A stretch of DNA of 64,000 nucleotides from Cyanophora paradoxa. Lineage: Eukaryota; Glaucocystophyceae; Cyanophorales; Cyanophoraceae. Below are positions 32,570-43,286 of the stretch, in pieces. Numbering within the stretch: position 1 is the stretch's first letter; each line of letters starts with the position of its first letter. The DNA is taken from NCBI GenBank assembly GCA_004431415.1, contig QPMI01000518.1, positions 24,796 to 88,795 of the forward strand, written 5' to 3'. The position numbers and the translations under genes were made by a program. The notes under the pieces are model-generated. The model was not told the origin of the DNA and did not search any database. It saw only the letters and a program-made list of their open reading frames with translations.

Positions 32570-34111
32570 ATGCCCCTTCGTGTAATTCTCTCATTATCAG
32601 GTGGGGGAGCTCGTGGTATAATTATTACGAGATTGTTAAAAGAAATCGAAACTCGAACAGGAAAAAGAGTAATTGACCTTGTTGATCTGGTGAGTGGAAC
32701 ATCCACTGGTGGGATAATTGCGATTGGTCTCAATGTGAAAAATCCCGAATTTCCAAACGAACCTAAACTTACTGCAACCGATTTGCATTCCACTTATCTC
32801 AATCAACTCCCCTTAATCTTTGCAAATCCCAGAAATATTATTGATAATGCACTTTTCAACACCAAGTATGATGTGACCCCATTGGAGACAGCCATTCTCA
32901 CTGTTACTGGTGAGTCTCTCATTCAAGACTCTCTCAAAGATGTAGTGATCACAAGTTTTGACACTGTGAGTATGAAGCCCATTTTTATCACCAATGATAA
33001 CTCCTACAAATCCATCCCCAGCAAGATTGCTGCAAGATCCACCTCTGCTGCTCCAACATATTTCTCACCTGTGAACTATGATGGGATGTCTCTAATTGAT
33101 GGTGCAATCTCAGGTAACAACAATCCCAGTGTCTGTGGTTACAGTCATGCTAAGAAGATCTATGATGATGATGATGATATTATAGTGATAAGTATATCCT
33201 GTGGTGAAGTCAATGAAACAGATGCTCCAAATGTGGGTTACTCTTATGAAGATGTGAACAGCTGGGGCATCCTCTCTTGGATTGCTTCGACCTCTGGAAG
33301 TCCATTAATCAATATGTTGATGGCTGCAAGTGAACTGTCTGCTCTGGAAAAGATGCAAGAGTTTCTCCCATACAATGATGATCAAGGATATGCAAGATAT
33401 TATAGACTCTCTGTTCCACTTCCAAAGACCATAGTAAACTCTTTGGATGATACCTCTAAAATACCAGATATGATAGATGCAACCGAAATATATATAGCAG
33501 CAAACACTGTGATGATTGATAGACTCTGTGATTTACTGGTTGCAAATTACGAAATCAAGAACCCTGCAAGGTTCTATATATCATCCACTCTGAATAACAT
33601 ACCTCCCATTGATGCTAACTGGTATCTTCTATCAGATGGTGCATTCACTGCTTCATCATCAAAAATTGGAAGGGAGGCATTTAAAGCAAGACCTTCCTTG
33701 ACAGGTTGGGAAGCAAATGCATCTGCTCCTGATGGGATATGGAGTGTTCACACTGAGTATCTCCAAGTAACCTTCCCATACATATTTGAGGTTGCATCTA
33801 TAATTGCATATGGTTCTGGTGTAACAAACGCTTTTATTAAGACCTTCAATGTTGCAACATCACAAGATGGTGTTTCCTGGTCATTTATCAAGTATGAAGG
33901 TGTCAACAGAGTGTTTATGTGTGAAACTATTAATAATGCCCACAACAGTGGTGATGTCTCATACAGTTCTGGGTATCCCACCTCTATTAGAGACGTTTTC
34001 TATATTGGCTACCCTCTGAGGACAAGGTATATTCGAATTTATCCACTTGTATACATCAACACCCCAACTATGAGAGTGGATGTCACAGGTGCATTTATTC
34101 GAAGTGTATGA
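32570..34111 (+). CDS. Patatin-like phospholipase with discoidin (F5/8 C) domain
   Basis: This 513-residue protein has two domains. Residues 1-330 are patatin-like: oxyanion loop GGGARG (11-16), nucleophile elbow GTSTG with Ser45, and catalytic Asp177 in DGA. Patatins hydrolyse acyl ester bonds of membrane lipids. Residues about 350-513 match a discoidin/F5-8 C fold (SLTGWEANASAPDG, LQVTFPYIFEVASIIAYG, TSQDGVSWSFIKYEG, TRYIRIYPLVY), which typically binds glycans or phospholipid head groups. The fusion suggests a lipase targeted to membranes, useful for entry, endosome escape or release (inference). It is transcribed divergently from the giant fibre gene. Confidence 0.85.
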   Translation: MPLRVILSLSGGGARGIIITRLLKEIETRTGKRVIDLVDLVSGTSTGGIIAIGLNVKNPEFPNEPKLTATDLHSTYLNQLPLIFANPRNIIDNALFNTKYDVTPLETAILTVTGESLIQDSLKDVVITSFDTVSMKPIFITNDNSYKSIPSKIAARSTSAAPTYFSPVNYDGMSLIDGAISGNNNPSVCGYSHAKKIYDDDDDIIVISISCGEVNETDAPNVGYSYEDVNSWGILSWIASTSGSPLINMLMAASELSALEKMQEFLPYNDDQGYARYYRLSVPLPKTIVNSLDDTSKIPDMIDATEIYIAANTVMIDRLCDLLVANYEIKNPARFYISSTLNNIPPIDANWYLLSDGAFTASSSKIGREAFKARPSLTGWEANASAPDGIWSVHTEYLQVTFPYIFEVASIIAYGSGVTNAFIKTFNVATSQDGVSWSFIKYEGVNRVFMCETINNAHNSGDVSYSSGYPTSIRDVFYIGYPLRTRYIRIYPLVYINTPTMRVDVTGAFIRSV

Positions 34112-34192
34112 TACATCAGGACTTCTGATGTATGATACAGTGGCTTCTGTATCTTCGCCCACATTATGGCGATTTTTACAGTAGCTACTGTA
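34111..34192 (+). terminator. Three consecutive hairpins after the phospholipase gene
   Basis: Directly at the stop codon are ATACATCAG-gactt-CTGATGTAT (34111-34133), GATACAG-tggctt-CTGTATC (34134-34153) and the perfect palindrome TACAGTAGCTACTGTA (34177-34192). In some giant viruses transcripts end and are polyadenylated at such hairpins. A 3'-end signal is the likely role, but this is inferred. Confidence 0.5.
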
Positions 34193-34294
34193 TTTTATTA
34201 CCAGGTGCTCCGTTTTTAAATCTGAAAACAGATTCGGAATCGCCACGATAGCGCCAATCAGGATTCGTCGTGATCGGGCACTTACAAAATAAAA

Positions 34295-34302
34295 AAATTG
34301 AC
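34295..34302 (+). promoter_or_regulatory. AAAATTGA early-type promoter motif
   Basis: AAAATTGA within AAAAAAATTGACAAGG lies 31 nt before ATG 34334. AAAATTGA is the known early promoter of mimivirus relatives. Related motifs in the element are at 39738-39745, 42461-42469, 42906-42914 and 48572-48580. Confidence 0.45.
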
Positions 34303-34333
34303 AAGGAGTTTCTGGATTCTCCCAACTTCTGCT

Positions 34334-34576
34334 ATGGATCCCATCTACCAAGACCCTGCTATCATCCATGCTGCCCAGTCAGACTGGATCCATGATTTCA
34401 AGACTGCTTTCTATTACAATTTCTTCATGTCACAGCCAGAGCATGTGAGACTGTTCTTTGTTTATAATTACCAACTGGTCTCAAACCTTGAAACTTTCTT
34501 CTTGGAAATTATTGAAAAAGATAGACAAATGAGGAAAATTCGCCAGAGGTCTAAGAGATTCCGAAAGCGTTGTTAA
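34334..34576 (+). CDS. Small hypothetical protein, 80 aa
   Basis: ATG 34334 is preferred because it follows an AAAATTGA motif by 31 nt; the frame upstream has only a TTG. The protein is aromatic-rich and helical (FYYNFFMSQPEHVRLFF) with a basic C-terminus (RKIRQRSKRFRKRC). It ends 1 bp before the convergent integrase gene ends. Not recognised. Confidence 0.5.
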   Translation: MDPIYQDPAIIHAAQSDWIHDFKTAFYYNFFMSQPEHVRLFFVYNYQLVSNLETFFLEIIEKDRQMRKIRQRSKRFRKRC

Positions 34577-34577
34577 T

Positions 34578-35977
34578 CTATTTCCTCTGCCCTCTTCGTA
34601 GATTGAATCGAGTTTGGGGTGCAGTATATGTTTCTTTGGTGGTTGAAAAGTCATTATACCACCTCTGACTGTTGACTTCTGATAATTTCTGGGTTCCTGC
34701 TATGGTCAACTTCTTTAATTCTTTCTCTACTCTACCCTTCTTTTGTGCTCTTGCTTCTGTGAGGGGTTCTTTTGGTATTTCACTTGCTTTTTCTATGCCC
34801 TCCTTTCTGATTGCTGAATCAACCCTGGCTTCCTCCTTTGCCTGTTCAAGAGCATCCACTGTGGGAGTTTCATGATACTCAACACCTTTAATGGGCAGCA
34901 GTTCATGAAAAGCGAATCTACCATCAACTATCTCACCACTGGGACTTCTGATTCTGAACTTGAAGCCCTCTCTGCCCTCCACACTATAAACAATTCGAGA
35001 CCAATTAACCCCTTGCTTTGCAAATGGATTCTTTTCAACTTTCACTCTCACAAACATTCCAGGTTTCAGGGCATCAAGATACTCAATCGATTTCTTGAAT
35101 CTCTGATCCTCCATATTCACTATCTCTTTGTAGTGGGCTTCTGTGGTCTCTGCTGGTTTTCTCTTGGTTGCAGAGTGAATGGTATTATTATAATTATACT
35201 CAATATCACCCAACACATCAAAAAATCGTGCAGTATTATTTGCAATGCAGTAGTTTGTGATCAATCTCTTGATCTGTCTGTTAAAGGCTTCAATTCGACC
35301 TTGGGTTCTGTGATCTGCAACATCACTTAGTTGATGCTCAATGAATTTTGTTCCCAAATAATCTGTGAACAACACATTGGTAAATTCGCTTCCACTGTCA
35401 CTCTGAATGCGAACAATTGGTCTGGGGACTCTCTGTTCAAGTTGCTTGAATGCTGCAAGTGTAGTAAGAGCACTCTTGTCTCTCATTGGAATTATGAACC
35501 CTGTTCTCAGGGTTGACTCCATTGCACTCATAAATGTATCATAACCATCATTCTGCTTTTTGTATGCAGGAAAGAAGAGCAGATCAATCACATAGGTATC
35601 AAGGGTTGCCTTATTGGAATCATGGGATCTCTCTTTCGAGATAGGGTGGGTGCATTAATCTGGACGACCTCCTGCTTATCATACCACTCTCTCATCTTCT
35701 TGTAGTTCTCCTCTGGTAGTTCCTGTCTCATTGCAGTAAATCCCTTGTAGCCTGTCCTGGGATCATAGAACTTCTTAGCAATCTTCGACTCTTTTGGTGC
35801 TGTCTCAGCTGGGAGGGTCTCTGGGATTAATTGCTTGACCATCTCTGATCTTTTCAATATTCGACTGCTCTTCTCCTCCACTGGAACTGTGATGGGCAGG
35901 ATATTCCCTCGATCTTCAATTGCCTCTTTTCTTACAATTCTGGGTGGTTGTCTCAATCCTATTTGTGTAGAAGGCAT
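34578..35977 (-). CDS. Retroviral-type DDE integrase, one frameshift
   Basis: Frame 1 (ATG 35977, MPSTQIGLRQPP) gives the N-terminal region with KFYDPRTGYKGF, typical of polinton/PLV integrases. Frame 2 gives the catalytic core and ends at 34578. The switch lies at about 35590-35640 and needs a one-base-back shift. The triad is Asp in YVIDLLFF, Asp in QSDSGSEF and Glu in GRIEAFN, with 35 residues between the last two (D,D35E). The C-terminal part has a small beta domain (GMFVRVKVEKNPFAKQG) as in chromodomain- or SH3-like integrase tails. It joins the linear genome to host DNA and explains the 6-bp duplication. If the shift is real the enzyme is split; if it is a sequence error it is intact. 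Confidence 0.85.
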
Positions 35978-36160
35978 CTTTACCTTATCTCTCATATAAT
36001 AAATGCAAGAGTCTGTGTGGAAGGAGAACACAATTCCAAACTACTTTGCAATTGAGCCCAATGATCCAGGATTAAGATGTATATGGCTGCTGCATTTAAT
36101 TCGCGGTTTATTACTTCTTGGAGAGCGAAACCAAAGAAAAAGAAAGATTGATGAAGTAGA

Positions 36161-39100
36161 TTAGAGCCCAAATGGAATGCTGTGAATTCCATCGTCTAAT
36201 ATCTTCCTTTTGCTATCGAGTTGGTTTAGAGCCACCCTTCTGCTCTCCAAATCATATAGGTTGTGGTCTTGCCTTCGCTTGTTTACTACTGCTACTGTTT
36301 TGGTGATGCCTTCAAACAGGCATCTCTTGAAATCATCAAAGTGAACCTCTTTGGAGGAAGTCCCAGACATCTTTATTTTATCAAAGGTCTCAGTTCTGAA
36401 AGCATAGAGTTTCGATCTCAGACCTACATACTCCACAATCTTTGCATTTGGAAACTCGTTTTTATATTTACCTGGAATCAAACGATTGCTCCTATCAAAG
36501 AGAGGGTGGGTGGGATCATAATTACTGCAATCCAGGTGTCCAGCAATTCGCTTCATCTCATTATTTAGATCATTGGTATGCAGCAGGAGACAGAAAGAAT
36601 CTGTATCATGGAATAGTAGCTCTGCTGTTTCCCAAGTTCTCCTCACCACATCATAAAAGAACCTGCTATTGTGGAGTTTCGCGAAATCCAGCACAAAAGC
36701 ACCAATTGCAACAGGTTTATCTAAGTGAACATGCTTGGAATACATCTCAAAGGCAACAGCATTTTCGTTTAATACATTGGTTGCCTTGATGAGTGGACTT
36801 GCAGCATATTTCTTGCAAAGTTTCTCACTGTTTGCAATCTTTACCACAGAGCGACCCCTGCATGATTCGAGGCATTTACCATAGATTGCATTGTTCATTA
36901 ATTTAAAGAAGTCACTCTCGAATCTGGACATAGATTGGCGCCTCAGTTTCGTATTTAGATCAATATAACTCTTCATGAATGCAGAGGTTGCAAATGAGAG
37001 AACCCTGTGAACCTTCGTGATTATAATACCTTTGCTCACAAGATAGATCAAGAGAGGTTGGGAAATCACATAGTTATTTTTGGGTGAGAATGTTGCAGTG
37101 AGTTTGGGGTCTTTGCTTATCTTCTCACCTGTGATATCCAGTAACTTTCTTTGATACCCACCAGCATTTCGGTGGTGACATGTTCTTTATTAACTACAAG
37201 TGGAAAATCGTAATGATCTGTGAGAGTTTGTGGGTATTCCAGGTCAACTTCAATAAAGGCACTTCGTCCTTGGGTCTCTTTAAGTGCCTCTGAGACATCT
37301 TCCCATCGAAAATCTCCAATGGGCAGTTCTTGACTGAGAGCAAAACCATACAGATTATTTGCATCCAAGAGAACTATATGGTCATCTGGGTTTTCCACCT
37401 TTGCATATCGAGTAGGCATTGTAGCAAACCCACCTCGAATTGCTCTCTCAATGAATTCGTATTGCCCTACATCACTGATCTGCTCGATCTTTGCTCTGGT
37501 ATAAATGAGCATTGCATCCCAGGATAATCCAGGAGCCGAAACATAGTGGGCAGGATCCAATCCATATTGGGAAAACGCCAATTCTCGGAAAGTCTGGAAT
37601 TTACTCATAAGATCACCAGAATCCACTGCCTGGAAGTCCATGAAGTGCGAAGCATCTATGAATTTCCACATGCCCCATTGCAGGGAGAGGTATTGATCGA
37701 AATTCTTGCTCAGGATCTCAACACGAAGTTTATCATCTTGCTGTGCAATTTTGCGGAATATTTCGTGTCCACATTCATCCATGTGATCCACCACAATTGC
37801 TACTTTCGTTTGCTTTGAGATTCTCCTGTGGAGGTTGCAGTTTCGACATGCTTTCCCAATAAATGCTCCTGATTGATGACAATGGTCTCTCACTGGGAAA
37901 TTCTCATGGGTAAATCGTTCAGCACAGATATAACAGTGTTTAGTGATCTTGTATTGTGCTTTCTGCTCTTCTGTGAGTGGGTGCATTGGAATATTGGTGA
38001 ATAGAGTGCGGATTACTTGGGGTCTGATCTCTGTGAGAGTGGTAAACAGAGCACCAAGTGGATCTGATCCCTCGAAATAATGAGAGATCACCTCATCCCC
38101 CATCACAACTGTTAAAGAAACCGATTTGACCGCTCTTTTACTGCGGTTCTCATCAATTGGAACCGAGTGACTATCCATTTTTACATAGCAGATAGTGGGA
38201 AGCCACACAGTTTTGCGAAGGTGTTGAAGCCCAAATGCAATGTGACTTCCAGATTTCGGGCATTTACCTTTGCTCTCCCTCCAATCAATGCAGCGATTGG
38301 CTTCTAAGTGAATGTCCAGCTTCTCCTGAGTTCTGAAACGAGACAGACAGGTCTCACAGTAATAAATGCGACCATCATGGGCTTTATCAAAGGTGGTTTT
38401 CAGAAGTCTACTCAGAGACATGATGGTGATATAATGCCCTCTATCATCCTCTTCGTTTTCGATTAATAAAAGGTTAATCTTGGTCTTTCTCCTGGGGTTG
38501 CTGGATTGATGGAGAGGATAGAAACACTGTGCTTGATTATCTGCACCATAAATGTTGATTGAGAGTTCAGGGTTCTGCTCCTCAAATCGATCAATAACCT
38601 CTGCATCACAGGCAACTGGAAACTGGATGCCTTCGAAATTGAGTTCGTTTAACCATCTTCTATACTGGCTGGGTTCATTGCTCTTGTGTTTATTAATATC
38701 ATTTCGGTGCAGGTAAGCCAAGATTGCATACTTGAAGCAGTCTTGACCATCAATATTCTTAACATTCACAGTTGCTCTCTTTGATCCAATCCACTCAGGT
38801 GTTGAGAAGAAGCAACCACCCACAGGAGCATAAGACATTATTACCACTCTCAGCATCTCAATGCGATCCAGTCTGTAACTGTCAACCTGCATCATCTGTT
38901 CCTGCATAGATTGAAGGGCATTTCGCAGTTCAACATCAATATTTCGTGATCTTGTGATGACAAAGTAATCACTGTAAATGAATTTGGTGATCCACACCCT
39001 TGGATCACTCACTTTGGTGAATTTACAAATGAAGGTCAACCGAGTTTTAATTGCTCTCAGGTCTTGGAGTTTCTGTCTGAGTCTCTGTGGTAGAGTAGTT

Positions 39101-39441
39101 GCAATTCTCTCCAAGAATTCAATCCCATCTTGGATAACCTCCCCTCTTGCTCGATAGGTCAACCAAGAATATGCTTTGTTCATTGCTTCCCCATCTTCAA
39201 TCTCTGGTGCAATCGCTCCCAACCTTAAACCTTCATCCCTGAATTCCTCCATTTTCTCAAAACGATCATACAGTCGATTTGTAATTTCTGTGAGTTGAGA
39301 TAATCTTGGTCTCCTATCCAGGATTGCTGCCTGGCGATCATATTCGAATTCTGTAATATCACCAGTAACTAAAAGGGTTCCTAAAAGACCGAGTATTTCG
39401 TTTTTCTTTTCTTTGATGATTCTATTTGATTGGCGGGGCAT
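36161..39441 (-). CDS. Protein-primed-type DNA polymerase B, one frameshift
   Basis: Frame 1 (39441-37117) carries the N-terminal domain, a C-x2-C...H-x4-C zinc-finger-like segment (YCETCLSRF) and a CYICAERF...DHCH cluster. It also holds the degenerate exonuclease region and polymerase motif A DANNLYG (about residue 693). Frame 2 (to 36161) carries NNAIYGK (motif B) and FHDTDS (motif C). A one-base-back shift near 37150 joins them smoothly. The exonuclease motifs are abnormal: Exo I reads YVKMDS where D-x-E is expected, and Exo II reads DHMDECGH instead of HN-x3-YD. Polymerase activity should persist if the frame is restored, but proofreading is probably lost. It replicates the viral genome. 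Confidence 0.85.
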
Positions 39442-39497
39442 CTTTTACTTTAAGGGAACATATTATTTTGGGGCGTTTTAAACGCATTTTCCATTTT

Positions 39498-39689
39498 TCA
39501 GGTTCTAATGATTCGCACATTCGTGCCTTTGGGGACATATACATTAACTGTGTCGAGTCTGCTTGCATAAACACGCTTCTTTTGATAGGTTCTACCATAA
39601 CCTGCTCTGATCTTTGCAATATAATCCGCCACCTCTGCAATATCATTCTTTTCGACAAGCTGCTGCCGAATTTCATCAAAATAATCCAT
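39498..39689 (-). CDS. Small hypothetical protein, 63 aa
   Basis: This small basic protein (MDYFDEIRQQLVEKNDIAEV..., Tyr/Lys-rich middle) lies just upstream of PolB on the same strand. An AAAATTGA motif sits 48 nt before its ATG. The position upstream of the polymerase invites the idea of a replication accessory or terminal protein, but nothing in the sequence proves it. It was chosen over two overlapping frames because of its start and motif. Confidence 0.5.
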   Translation of the reverse strand: MDYFDEIRQQLVEKNDIAEVADYIAKIRAGYGRTYQKKRVYASRLDTVNVYVPKGTNVRIIRT

Positions 39690-40041
39690 TTTCTGTCTTA
39701 GTCAAGTGAAATACGCAACCATCCCTTAAATCGCCAGTCAATTTTTGTCACAACACAACGATTTTCGATACGTTTTTATATTGTCCGATTAAGAATCGAA
39801 ACAGTCATCGACCCACAGGGGGCGTCTGTGGTTAATTGGGTGTGACGCCTGTGACGCCTGTGACACCTGTTTTCAGAGGTTTGTAGATTTTTGAAATTTT
39901 AAAAAGTTTGAAAGCAGGCGTCACAGGCGTCACAGGCGTCACACTCAATTAAAAAGGTGTCACAGCTGTCACACAAACCATTTACAGTAAGTTTTTAAAA
40001 AATAAGAAATTAAATCAGTATTAGAATCGATTCTGTTTTGT
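39690..40041. other. Internal non-coding region with a TIR-type repeat structure
   Basis: This 0.35-kb gap lies between the primase-helicase gene and the 63-aa gene. It contains an AAAATTGA motif (39738-39745). It also has a third, internal copy of the GTGACGCCT array, AT-rich core and inverted array (39840-39973), otherwise found only in the TIRs. A CAGTAAG motif lies near 39985. It is a candidate replication origin or regulator-binding region. Confidence 0.65.
39738..39745 (-). promoter_or_regulatory. AAAATTGA early-type promoter motif
   Basis: AAAATTGA on the minus strand lies 48 nt before the ATG of the 63-aa gene, which precedes PolB. It is followed by the shared TTTAAGGG element. Confidence 0.45.
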
Positions 40042-42403
40042 TTACTCATCCCCACCTTCAACATCACTGTCATCCACCAACTTGCGACTATGCTTCTTTT
40101 TGATCCCAAAGTAGCCACGAGCAAGAACACCATTGACTCGCTTTCTCTCAGCCTTCACATTAAAGACTTCGCGAAGTCTCTTCAAGATAGTGCATTCTGT
40201 GATTTTCTCATCAGATTTGCCCATGTGATCTATCTTAAAGTGACTGATAATGGACTCACTTGTGGCGAAATCCCCTTGACTCTTGGTGAGTTCATAACTC
40301 TCACGAATCCATTCTCCAATCTTGTCATTCTCATTGAAATATTCAACACCTTGATCAACAATGGACTGGGGTGGTTTGGTGACGAATTCATTGAGAGAAT
40401 GGGTTCTCCACATTTCCAGGAGAATGGACATATGCGCCATTTTATAATCGTCATCATTCTTCATTAGGCGCATGAGAGTGGTGTCTGCTTTCTTCTCACC
40501 AGGCTGAGGATCGACCTTGAAGACATTTTCGAATCGGTAGTAGATAATTCGCCTTTGAATTGCTGCATCTGGTTTACTGATTCCCAAGTTGTCATTTGTG
40601 GACAAGAACAACTGGAACATGGGAATGAATGTAACAAGATCTTTGAAAAGAGCTCGAACCTTCATCTCATTCCCACCAGTAACCTGTTTGATTTTGTTCA
40701 GTTGAAGCATATCACCATCTTCTGCTTCATTACTGAAAACAATTCGTTTACCAAGAATGCAAGCGAGTTCTGGGGAAGCCTCTGACGAACTCTTCTTGGG
40801 TTTAGTCCAATATGTCATGTCCAGTGACCCATAATACTCACCAAATGTGTCTTTCACCAACTCTTGGAGCAGTGATTTCCCATTTGCTCCAATTCCAGTC
40901 CAGCAAGTGTATCTCTGATTTTCTGTCAAACCACTCAGGGCATAGGCAATTAATCCCATCATAAATTCGCGGTTTTCATCAGATTCGATAATATCTGCAT
41001 AGATGGATTTAATCTTCGCAACTTTCTCTTGGTCAATTTCTGTGGTGTAATCGTAGCCAACAGTCTTACTCACCATATCATCTGGGAGTCCCTGTCGAAA
41101 AGTCATGGAGTTCAGGTCAAACACACCATTTGTAAATCCAATGATGTTGGGAACAGTATCAAGTCTCTCGAAAAAGGTCTTGTCACTGAACAGAACTGAA
41201 AGATCAGACATAAGTGCAGTTCTGTATGTAGTCTGTTTGAGGCTCTTAGCAATTCCAGCAGAATCTTTGACCTTTCCTCCAAGGAATTGCGGTTCTCTTC
41301 ATCACGAAGTGCTCTCTGTGCGAGTTGAACAGAACGTTGAAGATAAACTGGACAGACCTTGCAGCTCAAACAGAGAAAGATTCGCTTCCCAGTTTCATCC
41401 ATCTCCCAAATCCCACATACATCATTGAACTTGAACCAGGTCTTGTTGGAATACTTGTATTTGTCTTGCAGAACAAGATAGGCAACCTGTGCAACATCAT
41501 AATGGGCACCATCAGATCCAGCAGACCGATCAATCAGATTTTCGATCTTCACATCTGTCTCTTCCTTCACACGAACTGTGATGCTTCGCTTTTTGCAGTT
41601 TGCACTGTAACTCGAAACAATATATTTGTCCTTCTCCTTCCCTTGAACAATATACCAATTGTTCGAGTCATGGCTTCCCTTGCAGCAGGGACAGATCAGA
41701 CCTTTGTTCTCAGCAGTGAAATTGTATCCCATCTTGGTCTCATTGATGATTGTGGGCAAGATGAAACCGAATTCTTCGAGTTTAGAAAGAATATGTTTCT
41801 GCAAATTCTCCTCAGCGCACCTTGCATAATAAGAATGTGCACCTTTGGGGAATTCGTAGTTTTCAACAATCCACTTTTGCAACTCAGCAGTGGGTTCATT
41901 TAACTCACACTCAGATGCCCATGGCTCTCTGATCCATGTTTTGTTGGGACTGGGACAAACATTAATTACCCAGCAGTCCCAGTGGATGCAATCGTTTTGC
42001 AGTCGATCTTGGGGTTTCCTTTGAATGCACCTGCTTTATCCCAGATCTTAATGGTGTCGAATTCAGCAGGTCGAGCGAAATAAGCATGATATCCTTTTTT
42101 GGTTTTAGCAAGTGGATTAACACCACCGAAATCATCAGGGAATTGCTCCTCGAATTTGGCGAAATCCTCCTCTTGGTCGAAGTCAATAACCATGATATTA
42201 CGAGCAAGAATGCCCCAAGCAGTATATTTACCGGATTTCAGGGCTTCATCGAATTTATCCCAAGTCCAGGATCCGTCTTTATGAGCGAAAAGCGGTCTCT
42301 TGGTATCAGGATCAACAGGAATTACGAGATTCTCAGACAGGACATCGTCTTCACGAAGCCAGTCAACAAGGCGTTTCAGGGATTTCTTGGCGGCAGCGTT
42401 CAT
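40042..42403 (-). CDS. PrimPol - SF3 helicase, two frameshifts
   Basis: Three frames (42403-41966, then through 41112, then to 40042) form one ~785-residue replicative protein. The N-terminal archaeo-eukaryotic primase has the metal-binding DFD (residues 74-76) and GYHAYF (104-109). The middle segment has a C-x2-C zinc-binding pair (LICPCCKGSHDSNNW). The C-terminal superfamily 3 helicase has Walker A GIGANGKS, Walker B RIVFSNEAE and motif C LFLSTND, with the D5-type N-domain before it. Both breaks need a one-base-back shift, near 41980 (in a GGG run) and near 41275 (in a GG run). The protein would unwind and prime viral DNA. AAAAAATGAC at 42461-42469 is a possible early promoter. Confidence 0.85.
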
Positions 42404-42460
42404 TTCGAAAATCGGGGGCTTCTTACACTTAATGGAGAAATTAATTTCTCCGGATCCTTG

Positions 42461-42469
42461 TCATTTTTT
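42461..42469 (-). promoter_or_regulatory. AAAAAATGACAAGG motif upstream of primase-helicase
   Basis: AAAAAATGA on the minus strand lies 57 nt before ATG 42403. The same CGCCAAAAAATGACAA-type block recurs at 42906-42914 and 48572-48580 at similar distances from other ORFs. Its internal ATG is therefore likely part of a motif, not a start codon. Confidence 0.45.
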
Positions 42470-42597
42470 GGCGGCTAACCTTTAAATACCTTTGGGTTTT
42501 CCGATTGGCGCTCGATATATGGTAATGATCCATCGAAAAGTCGATTGATCATGGTAACAAAAAGGATTCAGCGGATATCTGGGACTTTGGGGGCGGT

Positions 42598-42825
42598 TCA
42601 GTATTTTCTGGGACGACCTACTGGGCGTTTGACTGGATTATTGGGATCCATCTCAGCAGCTTTCCTGCGATAATATCGTTCCAGTGCCTTTTTACGATAT
42701 AATTCACGAAATTCCTCATCTTGATAACGTTTCTGGAAATACAAGCGGTCATACAACCTTTTCCTCTCATTGGGATCCATTTCGCTCATTGCAAGTTCGA
42801 ATTCGACCACAGATTCAGTTTCCAT
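42598..42825 (-). CDS. Small basic AT-hook-like protein, 75 aa
   Basis: This protein is highly charged and helical (LYDRLYFQKRYQDEEFREL) with two MDPN segments. It ends in PVGRPRKY, an AT-hook-like GRPRK core that binds the DNA minor groove. A possible early motif lies 80 nt upstream (42906-42914). A similar basic helical relic may exist in element 2 at about 56690-56938. DNA binding or genome condensation is inferred. Confidence 0.55.
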   Translation of the reverse strand: METESVVEFELAMSEMDPNERKRLYDRLYFQKRYQDEEFRELYRKKALERYYRRKAAEMDPNNPVKRPVGRPRKY

Positions 42826-42905
42826 TTGATATGTTCCTTATAATGGGACGAGAAAATAATTTGTCCGGTTCACCAATCAAACACACCTTACCCTTAAATC
42901 CCTTG

Positions 42906-43019
42906 TCATTTTTTGCAGATCGAGACCAGTTCCTGTCTACGCTTTTTTATTGCGGCTTCTGTTGCATATTCAGCGGATTTCCTTTCAAGGATAGCATAGA
43001 TCTCAGAGAGACTGAGCAT
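42906..43019 (-). CDS. Tiny hypothetical ORF, 37 aa
   Basis: ATG 43019 opens a 37-codon helical frame (MLSLSEIYAILERKSAEY...KKRRQE) that starts 7 bp after the previous gene's stop. Its end overlaps the AAAAAATGAC promoter-like motif of the next gene. Tight packing is its main support. Confidence 0.3.
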   Translation of the reverse strand: MLSLSEIYAILERKSAEYATEAAIKKRRQELVSICKK

Positions 43020-43025
43020 TCGATA

Positions 43026-43259
43026 TTAATTACCGAGATTTAATTTCGGATCTGTGAAAGATACAGACCTGCGCCTCACTGTCTCTGTTTTAATATGCTC
43101 TTCGAAATCCACCGAATCTGTGGATAATCGCCTACCACCAGATCCATGACTCTCAGTGTCAGAGAATTCGATTTCGACTTTGGTTTCACAGCAGCCACTG
43201 TGACAATTGCTCACAATGTGGAGATTGAACATCTCTATGAGTTTTCGCAAGAAATCCAT
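43026..43259 (-). CDS. Small hypothetical protein, 77 aa
   Basis: It has a helical N-terminus (MDFLRKLIEMFNLHIV), a C-x6-CC cluster, then an acidic and Ser/Arg-rich tail (RRRSVSFTD). It lies in the minus-strand block between replication and morphogenesis genes, 27 bp after the 43287 gene. Not recognised. Confidence 0.55.
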   Translation of the reverse strand: MDFLRKLIEMFNLHIVSNCHSGCCETKVEIEFSDTESHGSGGRRLSTDSVDFEEHIKTETVRRRSVSFTDPKLNLGN

Positions 43260-43286
43260 GATGCTCTCTCTCTTAATGCGAGATAA

